Positions 8,148-18,032 are shown, counted from the stretch's first letter. The stretch is DNA of 64,000 bases from JALEVB01 sp022768265 (GCA_034168985.1 JAXFJE010000009.1:53370-117369); one strand, 5' to 3'. Notes: a model not told the origin generated them from the letters alone. Numbers and translations: made by a program.

Positions 8148-11100
8148 TTAATCCTCACCCATTTTTCTTATTCTTGTTATTTTTTTCTTTTTGTTAATGA
8201 CAATTTTTTGATTGGTTTTTTGGTTTTTAACGATCTTATCATTATCATTGACGATATCGATGGTTTCACAAGCGTTACCGATGATATAACCTAAAGGAGA
8301 ATGAATTTCACATACTTTTAATTTACTACCATAGGTTAGATCTTTGATAGTGAATGCGCCATGCTTGATAGTAAAGTTTTCAGCTTTATCAAGATAGTGT
8401 AATTGATAATCAGCTTCAGGCAAGCCATAGACGATGATTTCTCCTTTATCATTAGTGTTGGCTCGTAAAACAACTTTACCAGTTTTGTCCATTACTTCAT
8501 AAGGTTCGCTGATCATTGGAACATCGATATAAGTATATGTTTGACCTGCAAATACATAATAGCGCTTATGATTGCTTAAGTTGGTTATTTCCATGTTCAA
8601 GATCTTTTCGTTAAAATCTTGATTAGCTATGTAGGTTTCTATAGGGCCTTCAAAGATGATCTTGCCGTCGATCGTGTCGCTAGCGTTTTGTAAACTGATC
8701 TTATCGTTAGCTATGTCATTATTAACAACTTTATAGCTGATGCCTTTGATGGTGATGATATCGTTTGGTTTTAGGTTTTGAATATTAGGGATATCTTCAT
8801 ATCGTAGGCCTTGATAATCAGTGGTTATAGAAGTAATGACGTATTTTTCATCAACAAGAGCTTGGATCATCGGCGCTTTGGCAGCTGTTTTATGAAGGTG
8901 TAAAATCTTAGGTTGTTGGTTAAAACTTTGATATTTTAAGCTGATCTTTTGTTCGTCCCGATATATCAAGGTAAAATCTACATGGTTAAATTTAAAGATA
9001 TCATCTATTTTTAGATCGTTAGGAATATCTTGGAAGCTAGGAGCTTGGATACAACTTAAAGTTGGAAAGGTGAATTGATAATTTATTTTTGGCTTTTGGA
9101 CCATAGTAAGGATATCCTGCATGATAAAAGGCTCGGCTGGCAAAGAAGTGGTTAACTGGCGATAGATACCGCCTGATACAAAGGTTCCAATTGCTTTAGC
9201 GGGTTTTATTTGAGGCATAGTGATGATATCGTTTTTTACTTCGATGACCATATGGTTATTATCATTGATATTGATCAGTTTATAACCCATGATGGTATTA
9301 GCGCTAGTATCATCGCTGGTGGTTGGTTGCCAAATAGCTGGATCTTGGGCGTAAATGATATCGATGATCTGATAGGTTTGGATATTGCCATCTTGTTTAT
9401 CAAAAGCTTTAAAGCGAGCTTTTGGCGCAATTTTAGGGCAATTTTTCAAGATATCTTGATAGGTCAATGGAACATTATGGTTGATGTTATTTTTGTCTAC
9501 ATGATATTCCATTTGATCATCTAGACATTTGACTAAAATATGATCATTTTCGATAGCTAAGATTTCGTAAGTGAATTGGACGGAATGATCATCAGGCCAT
9601 ACGCTAAATTGTTGATTTATCTTTAGGTCAGCAGGGATATCTTGGAATGTTATCTTATAAGGAAAAGTAGATAAATGATCTTTGGATACATCGTGACCTT
9701 CATCGCTAACATCCATGACCGTAAAAATTGCGCCATTTAAAAGCTTGGTTTGATCATCTTGATCGACCTTGACCACTTCTAGATCAAGCTTACGTTTGGT
9801 ATTTAGGACATTTTCATATGTAACGTTGATTTTTTCGGCGTATTTGCTATCAAAGCTGAAGCAGATGTCCTTAGCATCTAGCTGATTTGCATCACGAAAA
9901 TCATATCCTAATGGTAGTTGAGTTTCACATGCGAGATACTTACGCCCCCATTTTAGATCTTGGATATTTACTTGACCATCAATTTGAGGGTGGTCATATA
10001 CCGTGAATTCTTTTAGGATCAAACTGTTAGGTTGGTTATAAAAATATGTGCCCGGTGATAGATCGTCGACATCAAACATGCCCCAATGATCGCTGTAGCC
10101 TTTTTTGATGACGTTAGTGCCGGCAGGGTCGCTGTAGATGGTCACAGGATAAAAAGGTTGCGAATGCTGGTGATTGCTTGGGTCAGTAATACGCAGTTGA
10201 TTTTTTCCGGTCTTACCTTTGAATAAAGGTAAAGTGGTTAGCTTTTTGATCGAAGCTAGTTGTTGATTACTGGTGGTGAAGTTAATGATTTGATAGATGC
10301 TATGCTCTTTAGGATCTGTTTTTAGTTGCTTATTAGTTATTAGATAGTATTGTTTGTTACCATCTTGATCTTTGCAGCTTACCTTAAAATCTTTGGTACC
10401 ATCGCTATTGATGATTATCTTCTCGATAGTATATTTGATGCCATTGACCTTGAAGCTGTCATGAAGATCGCTATGGATCGGAGGGATATCGTTTTTAGAA
10501 ATAGGTGATGGAATTGGAAGATAGTAGCGATTGATCTTGGTGGTATCTAGAGCGTTAGGACAGGTGATGATCAAGGCTTCGTCCACATCGTCATTTTGTA
10601 GGATATCCGCAACGGTATAGGTGCGTTTTTTATTGGTGAAAGTATCGTTGATCTTCGGTTTGCTTCCTAATTGTTTGATGATCTGTTCATAAGTTATGCC
10701 ATTTGCACCATGGCCATAGTGAATGTTGATATCAAATGTTTTCATGCTGTCAACCTTGATGATATGATTATCGATCAAAACACTTGGATCATCACAAGTT
10801 AAATAATAATGCTCGCTATTTGGTAAAAAAGCAGATAGATCATAAGTTTTTTGGGTGTTTATGAAATATTTATCGTAGGTTACATAATCATCGATAGGAT
10901 TACTAGGGTAGTTTATTTCCAATGTTTCTTTGGAGCTTAGGTTTTGAATGGTCATGCTATGTTGATTAAGCTTGTTTATAACATATGGATCATCTTCAAA
11001 GATAAAACGCGTATTTTCTTGTGGTAGCTTGAAAGCAAATAGTTTGATGATATCTTGGTATCTGATGCTTGTTGGTTTGCTTACTTTGATCAGCTCGCTG

Positions 11101-14100
11101 TCGGTAGTTGTTGGTTTTGATGGCTTGTTTGTTAAGTGATAGCGATAATAGTGATAAGTATTTCCTTTGCTATCTTGGATGATGGTAGCTTTTTCTTGGT
11201 TGATATCATCTTTTTTGATGATGTAAGTTTCATCATCAACCTGTATTTTGGAGTGGGTCTTAAATAAGTCGAGAATTTCTTGGTAGCTAAAAGGAGCATT
11301 GTCTTCTAAAGCAAAGCCTACGATAATATCGTTGTCGTTGCTTTTGCTTAATATCGTGTATTTTTTATTGTTGATGGTAATATCATCGCCTTTGACTAAA
11401 GGTCGTTGGTAGTCAAGGGTTAGCTGATCGTTGATGCACCATGGCTTTTGTTGGGTCTTTTCTAGTTGGGATACTTGATCATATGATATGACATCATATT
11501 TGCTGGTAGCTTGCGGGTCTAAAAAGAAAATCTGCCCATTTTCGTTTTTGATGACGATGTTTTGTAAATCGGGATAATTGCTGATAACGGTAAAGCTTTG
11601 CTCATCGATCGTAAAGGTATCATTAGGTTTTAGCTTGTGGATATTTGGAATCTGATCATATGTTATGTTTAAAGCGTACTGTAGATCTTGACCCTGTTTA
11701 AGCTGGAAAGTTATTTCGGGTAAGACAATATGATCGTTAAATTTAGATGCTTGCCATTTTACGATATATTCTTTAGGGGTTATTGCTTGGATCGTAAAGC
11801 TTTTGCTTAAGACCTTTTTTTCTTGATAAGTAGTTATCGTTTGGTCTTTATAGAGCGTGATCTCGATAATTTGCTCATCGATGGATGTTGCAACTTTGAG
11901 ATGATCGGCTTCTTGTGAGGCAAGGGGTTCAATGATTTGATAGCTTTGTTCATCGAGGTTGATCGTTTCGCCCTTTGCGTATTGTGCTAATGGCTTGCCG
12001 CTTGCTAAGGCGGCTTGAGCTAGATCGTTGAACTGGGCTAGTTCATAGGGCTTGTCGATGATCTTGGTATAGCGATGTTCACGTGTCGTATGTAGCGGGC
12101 AAGCGAAGATATCATCGGGTTGTTGACAATAGATATTAGGATCTTGGGTTAGATTGTTGGTTAATTGCCAATAATTGATGATGCTGTTGTCGCTTGTTGG
12201 TTCTAATTTTTGATCGTTGAAGATGTAATTGCCATCTACGGTGATTTGATATTGGTTGCCACTTTCATCACTAACTAGATATTTAGGCGCAATGATATCC
12301 ACAATGCTAAAGCTTTCTTTAGATGTGATCGTTTGCGGGAAATCTTCTAATTTGATAGGTTCCAATACCTTGATGATAAAGTTATCGTTTACAGCTGTTT
12401 GTAAGCTAATTTCATCGATCTGGTTTGCACTATCACGATGTTTAGCTAAGATGGTATAAGTTTGATCGTTGATCGTAATCGCGGTATTTAAAGGAATGCT
12501 TTCAAGATCTTGATCTTTCAAGTTATCTTTGATCCAAGCTTTTACCATTGCTAAGTTAAGATCAAGTGAATCATTGGTGACGATGACCTTTTGCAAATAG
12601 CTACCTTCTACCATCAATTGGTGGGGATTACGCTTTACAATGACATATTTATCATCATTGATTTCAAAATTTTTACTTGCTTCGTCTTTGATATCATTAG
12701 GTAATTGTTCCCAGCTTAATTGTTGGTAAGGGTTAGCAAGCGTATAGGTGGTAGCAGGATATACTTCTAGATACTTAAATTTCCCCTTATCATAAACAGC
12801 TTGTTTGACAGTATAGCTTTTTTGGGCAAATTCAAGGTGGCTATTTGGTGATAATTGAGGATAAGGGATATTTGTTAACTGTAATGTTTGGGTTGTATCG
12901 GTATGCTTGAAAGTAACGGTGTTAGGAGTAACTTTGATGATTTCGTATTCTTTGATCCCATTGTTATCGATGGTGAACTTATCGTGAGGTTTAGGGTCGG
13001 TTGGTAATTGGTCGAAGGTTATAGGAGCAACAGTGTTGTAATCGTCATATCTTTGGGGCAATAACCAAATTGCATCATGTTCGATCTTTTTGATCGTATA
13101 GCGATAGCCCTCTAGAAAAAAGCTTTTATCAACAGCTGGTTCAGGAATAGCTGCTAATAATTGGTTGTATGTCAGCTTAGGTTTGGTTTCTAAATGGTCT
13201 AGCGATAAAGGGCCCAATAAGGTGGGGCTAGGATCAAGCTCTAGATCAGCAATTTCGTAAACTTCAAAAGTTGCATCGTTGAGTTTTAAATATGGATCAT
13301 CACTAGCTGTTTTAACGATGGATAGATCGATATCGCGCAGCTGATTAACAAATTGTTGGCTTGCAGTGCTATTTTGGTTTTTGGTACTAACTAGAAATGG
13401 TCTAGCATCGATTTTATAAGGGTTAGATACTTTCCATTCCATGATCCACCAATTCTTATTTGGTGGTAATAAGTTATCGATATGAGCTTTGCCATCATTA
13501 CCAACCTCAAAGACGCGAATGTTTGTGTTATCTGGTTCCATGATAGGGTAGAAACTCTTTTTACCATCTACATAGTTAAAACCACCGTATAGATCGGGTT
13601 TGATACCGACATTGAAATTATAGATGTCTTCCCAGTTACGATCTTTGTTGCCATCAAAACGATATTGATGGGTAGGATCTTCTTGCCAACCAATGACAAA
13701 TTGCGTGCCGGCACTGAAGTTTTGGCTGTGATAATATTCATCTAACTTATCAATTTCAATGTTGGCGGTTTTTAATTTAAAAGCGAGACTATAGGAAGGG
13801 GTTGGATTTTCAAAAGCGATGCCCATGATCTTTTGACTATCTTCGCTAGTGTATAAAAGGACATTGTTTAACCAGGATTGGTATTGAGCGTCTTTGCGCT
13901 TAAAGGTTAAGGTCTTGCCTTTAGGGCTATCATAGCCTTCATAGTAAAGGTCATCGATGTCGATCTTTAACTGATTGCCTTCTTGCTTGATGTTGATTCC
14001 TTTATGACTTTCGTTGGGGAAAGGCTCAAACCAATCGATAACAGGACTTCCAGGATGAAATAAGTTGGTTGAGCCATCATCTGTTAAGATCAAGGTTTCG

Positions 14101-15038
14101 TTCCAATCTAGTTCGTAGCTAAGCGTATCATGCCATTGGCTAGCAAAACTGGGAGTCGTATCATAATTGTGCACAAGATTCATGATGTGATCCATCGTTG
14201 CGCTAACATCGACCATGCCACTAACGCTGGCGCATACTTGATCTTTGTTGGTGCACCATTGCAAAGAAGCCATGATTTCTTGATATTCTTGCGGACAGAT
14301 GTGTTGCCAGATCAAAAGTTGGGTCGCTAAATAAGTTTCATCGGTGCTGCCTGTTAAAGGGTGGCCATAACCATAATGAATGATACGTCCCACTTTATTT
14401 AAGGTTTCAGGGTCAAGGTCGCTAGGCTTGATGGTGTATTGTGGACCGTTGCCATTGCCATCCAAGATAACAAGGACATAAGGTTCGATACAATAACCGA
14501 TCTTACCATCTAATAAAAATTTTGAAACATATTCATATCCTTGTTTAGGGTTGTTATAACGAGCGATCCTTTTTTCTCTTTTTAAAGGTATGGTATCAGC
14601 AAAGGTTGTGGCTGGAAGCAAATTGATGGTTCCAAAATCAAAGATGGTATATTTAAGTTGGCGGTATTGGTAGTTGCCAACCACATCATCAATAAAAAAC
14701 TTGTGATCGATCTTTAAGCTCTCCTTGGGAGGGCTAGTTTGTATGGGCGAAGAGGTTGGCGGCAAAGGTGAAGATGTGTTATCTGGAGTAGGGGTGGGTT
14801 CATTTGTAGGAGCGATGCTAGGATCGTTAGTTGGTAAGGCTGTTGGGGTGTTTGTGGGGATGGTAGTAGCAGTAGGTAAAGGTGTTGAAGTGGGTTCAAT
14901 AGGAATGGTTGATGGTTCGCTGGTATTGGTGGGCTCAGGGGTTTCTGTAGATATAGGGGTTGTGGGTAGTGGCTGATTTGCGAAAACTAGTTGGATGTTG
15001 CATAAGATGGTCAAAAATAGGATGAAGATATTTTTCAT
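8148..15038 (-). CDS. Giant secreted thioester-domain surface protein with SpaA-like frames and repeat arrays
   Basis: This 2,296-residue protein starts with a signal peptide (1-20) and a Pro/Thr/Ser-rich segment (about 22-105). A predicted class I thioester domain follows: Cys183 in GYCIEP and Gln240 in ATQLLIWQ match the Cys and QxxxW motifs of bacterial TED adhesins, which bind host targets covalently. From about 570 to 2262 lie two SpaA/Cna-B-like frames. Each opens with a K-containing strand and GATF/GAIF-type motif (572-595, 1752-1775) and closes with a CE..xPLGY strand (Glu1705, Glu2244). Between these, about 14 copies of a short unit ([FY]xDIP..LK.xDxF.I...YxI) are inserted. The C-terminus ends ITRIRKMGED with no hydrophobic anchor. 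It is the last gene of a sortase operon, 2 bases after srtB. The anchor-less end may be a truncated sorting signal. Confidence 0.85.
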   Translation of the reverse strand: MKNIFILFLTILCNIQLVFANQPLPTTPISTETPEPTNTSEPSTIPIEPTSTPLPTATTIPTNTPTALPTNDPSIAPTNEPTPTPDNTSSPLPPTSSPIQTSPPKESLKIDHKFFIDDVVGNYQYRQLKYTIFDFGTINLLPATTFADTIPLKREKRIARYNNPKQGYEYVSKFLLDGKIGYCIEPYVLVILDGNGNGPQYTIKPSDLDPETLNKVGRIIHYGYGHPLTGSTDETYLATQLLIWQHICPQEYQEIMASLQWCTNKDQVCASVSGMVDVSATMDHIMNLVHNYDTTPSFASQWHDTLSYELDWNETLILTDDGSTNLFHPGSPVIDWFEPFPNESHKGINIKQEGNQLKIDIDDLYYEGYDSPKGKTLTFKRKDAQYQSWLNNVLLYTSEDSQKIMGIAFENPTPSYSLAFKLKTANIEIDKLDEYYHSQNFSAGTQFVIGWQEDPTHQYRFDGNKDRNWEDIYNFNVGIKPDLYGGFNYVDGKKSFYPIMEPDNTNIRVFEVGNDGKAHIDNLLPPNKNWWIMEWKVSNPYKIDARPFLVSTKNQNSTASQQFVNQLRDIDLSIVKTASDDPYLKLNDATFEVYEIADLELDPSPTLLGPLSLDHLETKPKLTYNQLLAAIPEPAVDKSFFLEGYRYTIKKIEHDAIWLLPQRYDDYNTVAPITFDQLPTDPKPHDKFTIDNNGIKEYEIIKVTPNTVTFKHTDTTQTLQLTNIPYPQLSPNSHLEFAQKSYTVKQAVYDKGKFKYLEVYPATTYTLANPYQQLSWEQLPNDIKDEASKNFEINDDKYVIVKRNPHQLMVEGSYLQKVIVTNDSLDLNLAMVKAWIKDNLKDQDLESIPLNTAITINDQTYTILAKHRDSANQIDEISLQTAVNDNFIIKVLEPIKLEDFPQTITSKESFSIVDIIAPKYLVSDESGNQYQITVDGNYIFNDQKLEPTSDNSIINYWQLTNNLTQDPNIYCQQPDDIFACPLHTTREHRYTKIIDKPYELAQFNDLAQAALASGKPLAQYAKGETINLDEQSYQIIEPLASQEADHLKVATSIDEQIIEITLYKDQTITTYQEKKVLSKSFTIQAITPKEYIVKWQASKFNDHIVLPEITFQLKQGQDLQYALNITYDQIPNIHKLKPNDTFTIDEQSFTVISNYPDLQNIVIKNENGQIFFLDPQATSKYDVISYDQVSQLEKTQQKPWCINDQLTLDYQRPLVKGDDITINNKKYTILSKSNDNDIIVGFALEDNAPFSYQEILDLFKTHSKIQVDDETYIIKKDDINQEKATIIQDSKGNTYHYYRYHLTNKPSKPTTTDSELIKVSKPTSIRYQDIIKLFAFKLPQENTRFIFEDDPYVINKLNQHSMTIQNLSSKETLEINYPSNPIDDYVTYDKYFINTQKTYDLSAFLPNSEHYYLTCDDPSVLIDNHIIKVDSMKTFDINIHYGHGANGITYEQIIKQLGSKPKINDTFTNKKRTYTVADILQNDDVDEALIITCPNALDTTKINRYYLPIPSPISKNDIPPIHSDLHDSFKVNGIKYTIEKIIINSDGTKDFKVSCKDQDGNKQYYLITNKQLKTDPKEHSIYQIINFTTSNQQLASIKKLTTLPLFKGKTGKNQLRITDPSNHQHSQPFYPVTIYSDPAGTNVIKKGYSDHWGMFDVDDLSPGTYFYNQPNSLILKEFTVYDHPQIDGQVNIQDLKWGRKYLACETQLPLGYDFRDANQLDAKDICFSFDSKYAEKINVTYENVLNTKRKLDLEVVKVDQDDQTKLLNGAIFTVMDVSDEGHDVSKDHLSTFPYKITFQDIPADLKINQQFSVWPDDHSVQFTYEILAIENDHILVKCLDDQMEYHVDKNNINHNVPLTYQDILKNCPKIAPKARFKAFDKQDGNIQTYQIIDIIYAQDPAIWQPTTSDDTSANTIMGYKLININDNNHMVIEVKNDIITMPQIKPAKAIGTFVSGGIYRQLTTSLPAEPFIMQDILTMVQKPKINYQFTFPTLSCIQAPSFQDIPNDLKIDDIFKFNHVDFTLIYRDEQKISLKYQSFNQQPKILHLHKTAAKAPMIQALVDEKYVITSITTDYQGLRYEDIPNIQNLKPNDIITIKGISYKVVNNDIANDKISLQNASDTIDGKIIFEGPIETYIANQDFNEKILNMEITNLSNHKRYYVFAGQTYTYIDVPMISEPYEVMDKTGKVVLRANTNDKGEIIVYGLPEADYQLHYLDKAENFTIKHGAFTIKDLTYGSKLKVCEIHSPLGYIIGNACETIDIVNDNDKIVKNQKTNQKIVINKKKKITRIRKMGED

Positions 15039-15040
15039 GG

Positions 15041-15754
15041 TTATTTCCTCTCTGTTTTTTCTACTGCTTGTAAGACATAGCGGGCGTTATGTTTTTGCAT
15101 GTTGCAGGTTACTAGGGTGATCATTTGTTGCTGGTGGTAGTAAAAACCATCAACACGGTTGATAGTATAGGCTAAGGTGTTGTCAAACATATTTTTAGCT
15201 TCAGCGTATGAAGCGAAATAATTATTGTGCCAACCTAGATAGGTATCTTGATCATCTAGGTCATATTCGCTAAAACTAATGATCTGATACTGATGCGTTC
15301 CTTGCTTATCGATGAAGGTAAATTCGGGGTGTTTGGTGAAATAATCTAGATCGTTATATTTTTTTAGGAAGGTAAAATTCCAATTTTTGGTTTTAGATGA
15401 ATGACCGTTGATGATGTAATTGTTCGATGAGCTTAAGGGACTGATTTGTTTTTCCATGAAAACGGCGCCCATCGTATCATAGTGACCATAAATATCGTGT
15501 AACATATAGTGGTCGCCATTAGCTGTATAGATGATCGGTATCTGGGTCGTTACATCATCGCTCGTAAACTCAAGCAAGGCGAATATCTCGGGATTGATCT
15601 TTTGCCAAGTTGCTAGATCGCTTGTAGGGGGCAACTTATTGATAAACGGGCCATGCTGGTGATCATGGTTATGAGGTAAAAAGAAATAAACGAAACTAAG
15701 TATACACATGATCAACAAAAAGAATTTAACAGGTTTACGTAATTTTCTATTCAT
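15041..15754 (-). CDS. srtB: Class B sortase
   Basis: The 237-residue protein has an N-terminal membrane anchor (about 11-26) and a sortase B catalytic domain. His118 is in NYIINGHSS, Cys217 in MITLVTCNMQ and Arg225 in HNARYVL. Sortases cut a C-terminal sorting motif and attach the protein to peptidoglycan or pilin. It overlaps the upstream membrane-protein gene by 8 bases and sits 2 bases before the thioester protein, so all three are probably one transcript. No clear sortase substrate motif is visible in this operon. Confidence 0.9.
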   Translation of the reverse strand: MNRKLRKPVKFFLLIMCILSFVYFFLPHNHDHQHGPFINKLPPTSDLATWQKINPEIFALLEFTSDDVTTQIPIIYTANGDHYMLHDIYGHYDTMGAVFMEKQISPLSSSNNYIINGHSSKTKNWNFTFLKKYNDLDYFTKHPEFTFIDKQGTHQYQIISFSEYDLDDQDTYLGWHNNYFASYAEAKNMFDNTLAYTINRVDGFYYHQQQMITLVTCNMQKHNARYVLQAVEKTERK

Positions 15755-16697
15755 AACTTACTAATACTCCCTCATCGTAGGTAATGGTTTCGCTGTAGCT
15801 TTCTTCGCTAATTTCTTCGAAGATGATCTCTTGATTGATATGGTTATCCATGATCTGTTGATCGTGGTTAGAAGGTCTAGGGGGATCGATGCTAGCCACA
15901 GGCTTTAATGTTTGAGGCTTTTTTATAACTGGAAGCGAAGCTTGAGCGATGTTTCCCGCCTTGTCACTAATGGTATAGATAAAAGCAGCTTGATCATCGG
16001 CAAAATCAAGTTCATTGCTACAAGCAACCTGGGTTTTAGGTAGTTTATCGACATTATCATCAACGCTTTGAATATAGTAATGACAATCCTGAAGGCCATC
16101 TTCATACACGAGTTTTTCATGGGTAAGCGTGATCGTGGGTGCTTGATCATCGATGATATTTACCATCAAGGTAAGCTGTTTTTGCTTGAAATTATTCTTA
16201 GCTAAATAATTTAATTTATAGGTACCAGGGCTTCGATCATTTAAGACAGGTAGGATGACCTTGGCATTTTTTAGTTCTTGTATAAGTGCTTGCGCATCAA
16301 AATGCTGACCATAGCTAAGCGTGATATTGTTAGCTTTTAAGCTAAATTGAATATGCGTAAGGTGGTGAAAAAGTTTGTAAGCTCCAATGAATAAAAGTTG
16401 AAGCATCAACAGCGTGCTAAGCCACAGTATCAACTTTTTCTTACGCTGGTGGATGGTTTGGATATGTTCGATAGCGTTGATGCCAAAAATATCATAAGCT
16501 TCACTAAAACTAAGAGAAAGCTGCTGTTGTTCATTATTTAAAAAGATGATGTTATCGTTAATGCTAAGGATCCTGATTTTTTCATGGATATCGACATGGA
16601 ATTCTTTTAATAGTTGTTTAAATTTATCGCTGCCATAAATATGGGTAATTTCGATCATTTCGCCTGCTAAACAGTTGGCTAAAGCTTTAGATTTCAT
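15747..16697 (-). CDS. Single-pass membrane protein with extracellular Ig-like (DUF5011-type) domain
   Basis: The 316-residue reading starts at the ATG preceded by AAGGAGGTAAGC; the frame is open further upstream but without a ribosome site. Residues 1-125 look cytoplasmic with no recognised fold. A membrane helix follows (KLILWLSTLLMLQLLFIGAY). The outside part contains an Ig-like domain (DDQAPTITL ... VDDNVDKLPKTQVAC ... FIYTISDKAGNIA) of the kind found in surface proteins. The acidic C-terminal tail has no sorting signal. It is the first gene of the sortase/thioester operon. It could be an assembly or sensing partner; that role is inference. Confidence 0.7.
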   Translation of the reverse strand: MKSKALANCLAGEMIEITHIYGSDKFKQLLKEFHVDIHEKIRILSINDNIIFLNNEQQQLSLSFSEAYDIFGINAIEHIQTIHQRKKKLILWLSTLLMLQLLFIGAYKLFHHLTHIQFSLKANNITLSYGQHFDAQALIQELKNAKVILPVLNDRSPGTYKLNYLAKNNFKQKQLTLMVNIIDDQAPTITLTHEKLVYEDGLQDCHYYIQSVDDNVDKLPKTQVACSNELDFADDQAAFIYTISDKAGNIAQASLPVIKKPQTLKPVASIDPPRPSNHDQQIMDNHINQEIIFEEISEESYSETITYDEGVLVSYE

Positions 16698-16797
16698 GCT
16701 TACCTCCTTGGTTGTGCTTATAAATAAACCGTAAAAAGTAATTTCCCTGAAAAAAATAAAATAATAAGGTAAAATAAATACAAAGGAAGATGATATC

Positions 16798-17787
16798 ATG
16801 CTTAAGATCAGCGAAGTTACAAAGATATATGATAGAAAGAATAAAGCAATCGATGATTTGTCCTGTACGATCGAAGATGGCACTTTTTGTGTGATCATTG
16901 GTCCTAGTGGGTGCGGTAAGACGACCTTGCTTAGGGTGATCGCTGGTTTGGAAAAATGTGATCAAGGTCAGATTTGGATCGATGATACATGTATCAATGA
17001 GCTAAGGCCCTATGAACGAAATGTTGCGATGGTTTTTCAAGATGCTGCGCTTTTTGCTCATATGACTTGCTATCACAACATTGCATATGGCAATCATAGT
17101 TGGCAAGAAAGCAAGCAATTGCGAAAAAAGATCGAAGATATTGCTAAGATGTTAGGAATCGCTGATTTGTTAGATCGCTATCCTAATTCATTGTCAGGGG
17201 GCCAAAAACAAAGAGTAGCGATTGCACGTGCTTTGTGCAAACCAAGTAAGTTGATCTTGATGGATGAACCATTTAGTAATTTAGATGCACAACTAAAATA
17301 TGAACTGGCAGATGAGGTTAAAACGTTGCAGCAAAAATTACAAAAGACGATCATTTATGTAACGCACGAACAAAAAGAAGCTTTTGCATTGGCGGATAAA
17401 TTGATCGTCATGGATCAAGGGAAGATCATGCAGATTGGCAAACCATACGAAGTTTACCATCACCCTTATAATGCGTTTGTAGCTCGATTTTTTGGTGATA
17501 TCAATATTTTGGATGCCAAGATCACAAATGAAAGCTTATTTGTTGATGAAGTTGAGATTTGCCTTGTGCCAGGAATGGAAGATCAAAGCTGCACTATCGG
17601 CATACGTCCTGAAGATATCCAAATAACTGGAAGGATAAAGGTAGAAAGATTGAATGTCAGCGATCGTGGAAGCTATTATTTAACCAAGGTTAAAATGGGC
17701 AAACGCATCATCATTGTTAAGACTAGTACGGATGGTAAATTTGATGAAATTACGTTTATCAAAGAAAAAATAATTTTTTTGAAATAA
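16798..17787 (+). CDS. ABC transporter ATP-binding protein, MalK/UgpC/PotA-like
   Basis: The 329-residue protein has Walker A GPSGCGKT (35-42), signature LSGGQKQR, Walker B LILMDEP, the switch His in YVTHEQ, and a C-terminal TOBE-like region (IGIRPEDI). This fits importers for sugars or polyamines. No permease or binding protein is adjacent, so it may serve transporters encoded elsewhere, like the shared MsmK-type ATPases. It is divergent from the surface operon across about 100 bases. A tRNA promoter begins just after its stop. Confidence 0.85.
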   Translation: MLKISEVTKIYDRKNKAIDDLSCTIEDGTFCVIIGPSGCGKTTLLRVIAGLEKCDQGQIWIDDTCINELRPYERNVAMVFQDAALFAHMTCYHNIAYGNHSWQESKQLRKKIEDIAKMLGIADLLDRYPNSLSGGQKQRVAIARALCKPSKLILMDEPFSNLDAQLKYELADEVKTLQQKLQKTIIYVTHEQKEAFALADKLIVMDQGKIMQIGKPYEVYHHPYNAFVARFFGDINILDAKITNESLFVDEVEICLVPGMEDQSCTIGIRPEDIQITGRIKVERLNVSDRGSYYLTKVKMGKRIIIVKTSTDGKFDEITFIKEKIIFLK

Positions 17788-17791
17788 GGTG

Positions 17792-17820
17792 TTGACATAG
17801 TGTATTAAGAATGATAATAT
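17792..17820 (+). promoter_or_regulatory. Promoter of the first tRNA-Ile/Ala unit
   Basis: TTGACA (17792-17797) and TAATAT (17815-17820) are 17 bases apart, about 30 bases before tRNA-Ile. Confidence 0.75.
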
Positions 17821-17850
17821 ATATAGGCATTCGATGGAAAACATATAAAT

Positions 17851-17927
<77 letters not shown>

Positions 17928-17944
17928 TCGAATTAAAAATACAT

Positions 17945-18020
17945 GGGGTTTTAGCTCAGCTGGGAGAGCGCCTGCTTTGCACGCAGGAGGTCAGGAGTTC
18001 GATCCTCCTAAGCTCCACCA
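17945..18020 (+). tRNA. tRNA-Ala(TGC)
   Basis: A 76-base cloverleaf with encoded CCA and anticodon TGC in tttgcac. Same transcript as the preceding tRNA-Ile. Confidence 0.97.
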
Positions 18021-18032
18021 TGAAAAAAGCAT

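Noticed and set aside
8090..8150. A hydrophobic stretch in another frame just past the giant protein's stop (reads IPYPLMICMIFLITP) as a lost sorting-signal tail
   Set aside because: It lies antisense to the end of the HAD coding region, is preceded by a stop in that frame and has no basic end; chance is more likely.
8190..8240. NQKTN in the tail of the giant protein as a sortase B motif
   Set aside because: It resembles NPQTN but lacks the proline and is followed by lysines, not by a hydrophobic segment.
14725..14976. Open frame antisense to the Pro/Thr-rich segment
   Set aside because: Its Gly/Val repeats are the mirror of Pro/Thr codons on the other strand; no ribosome site.
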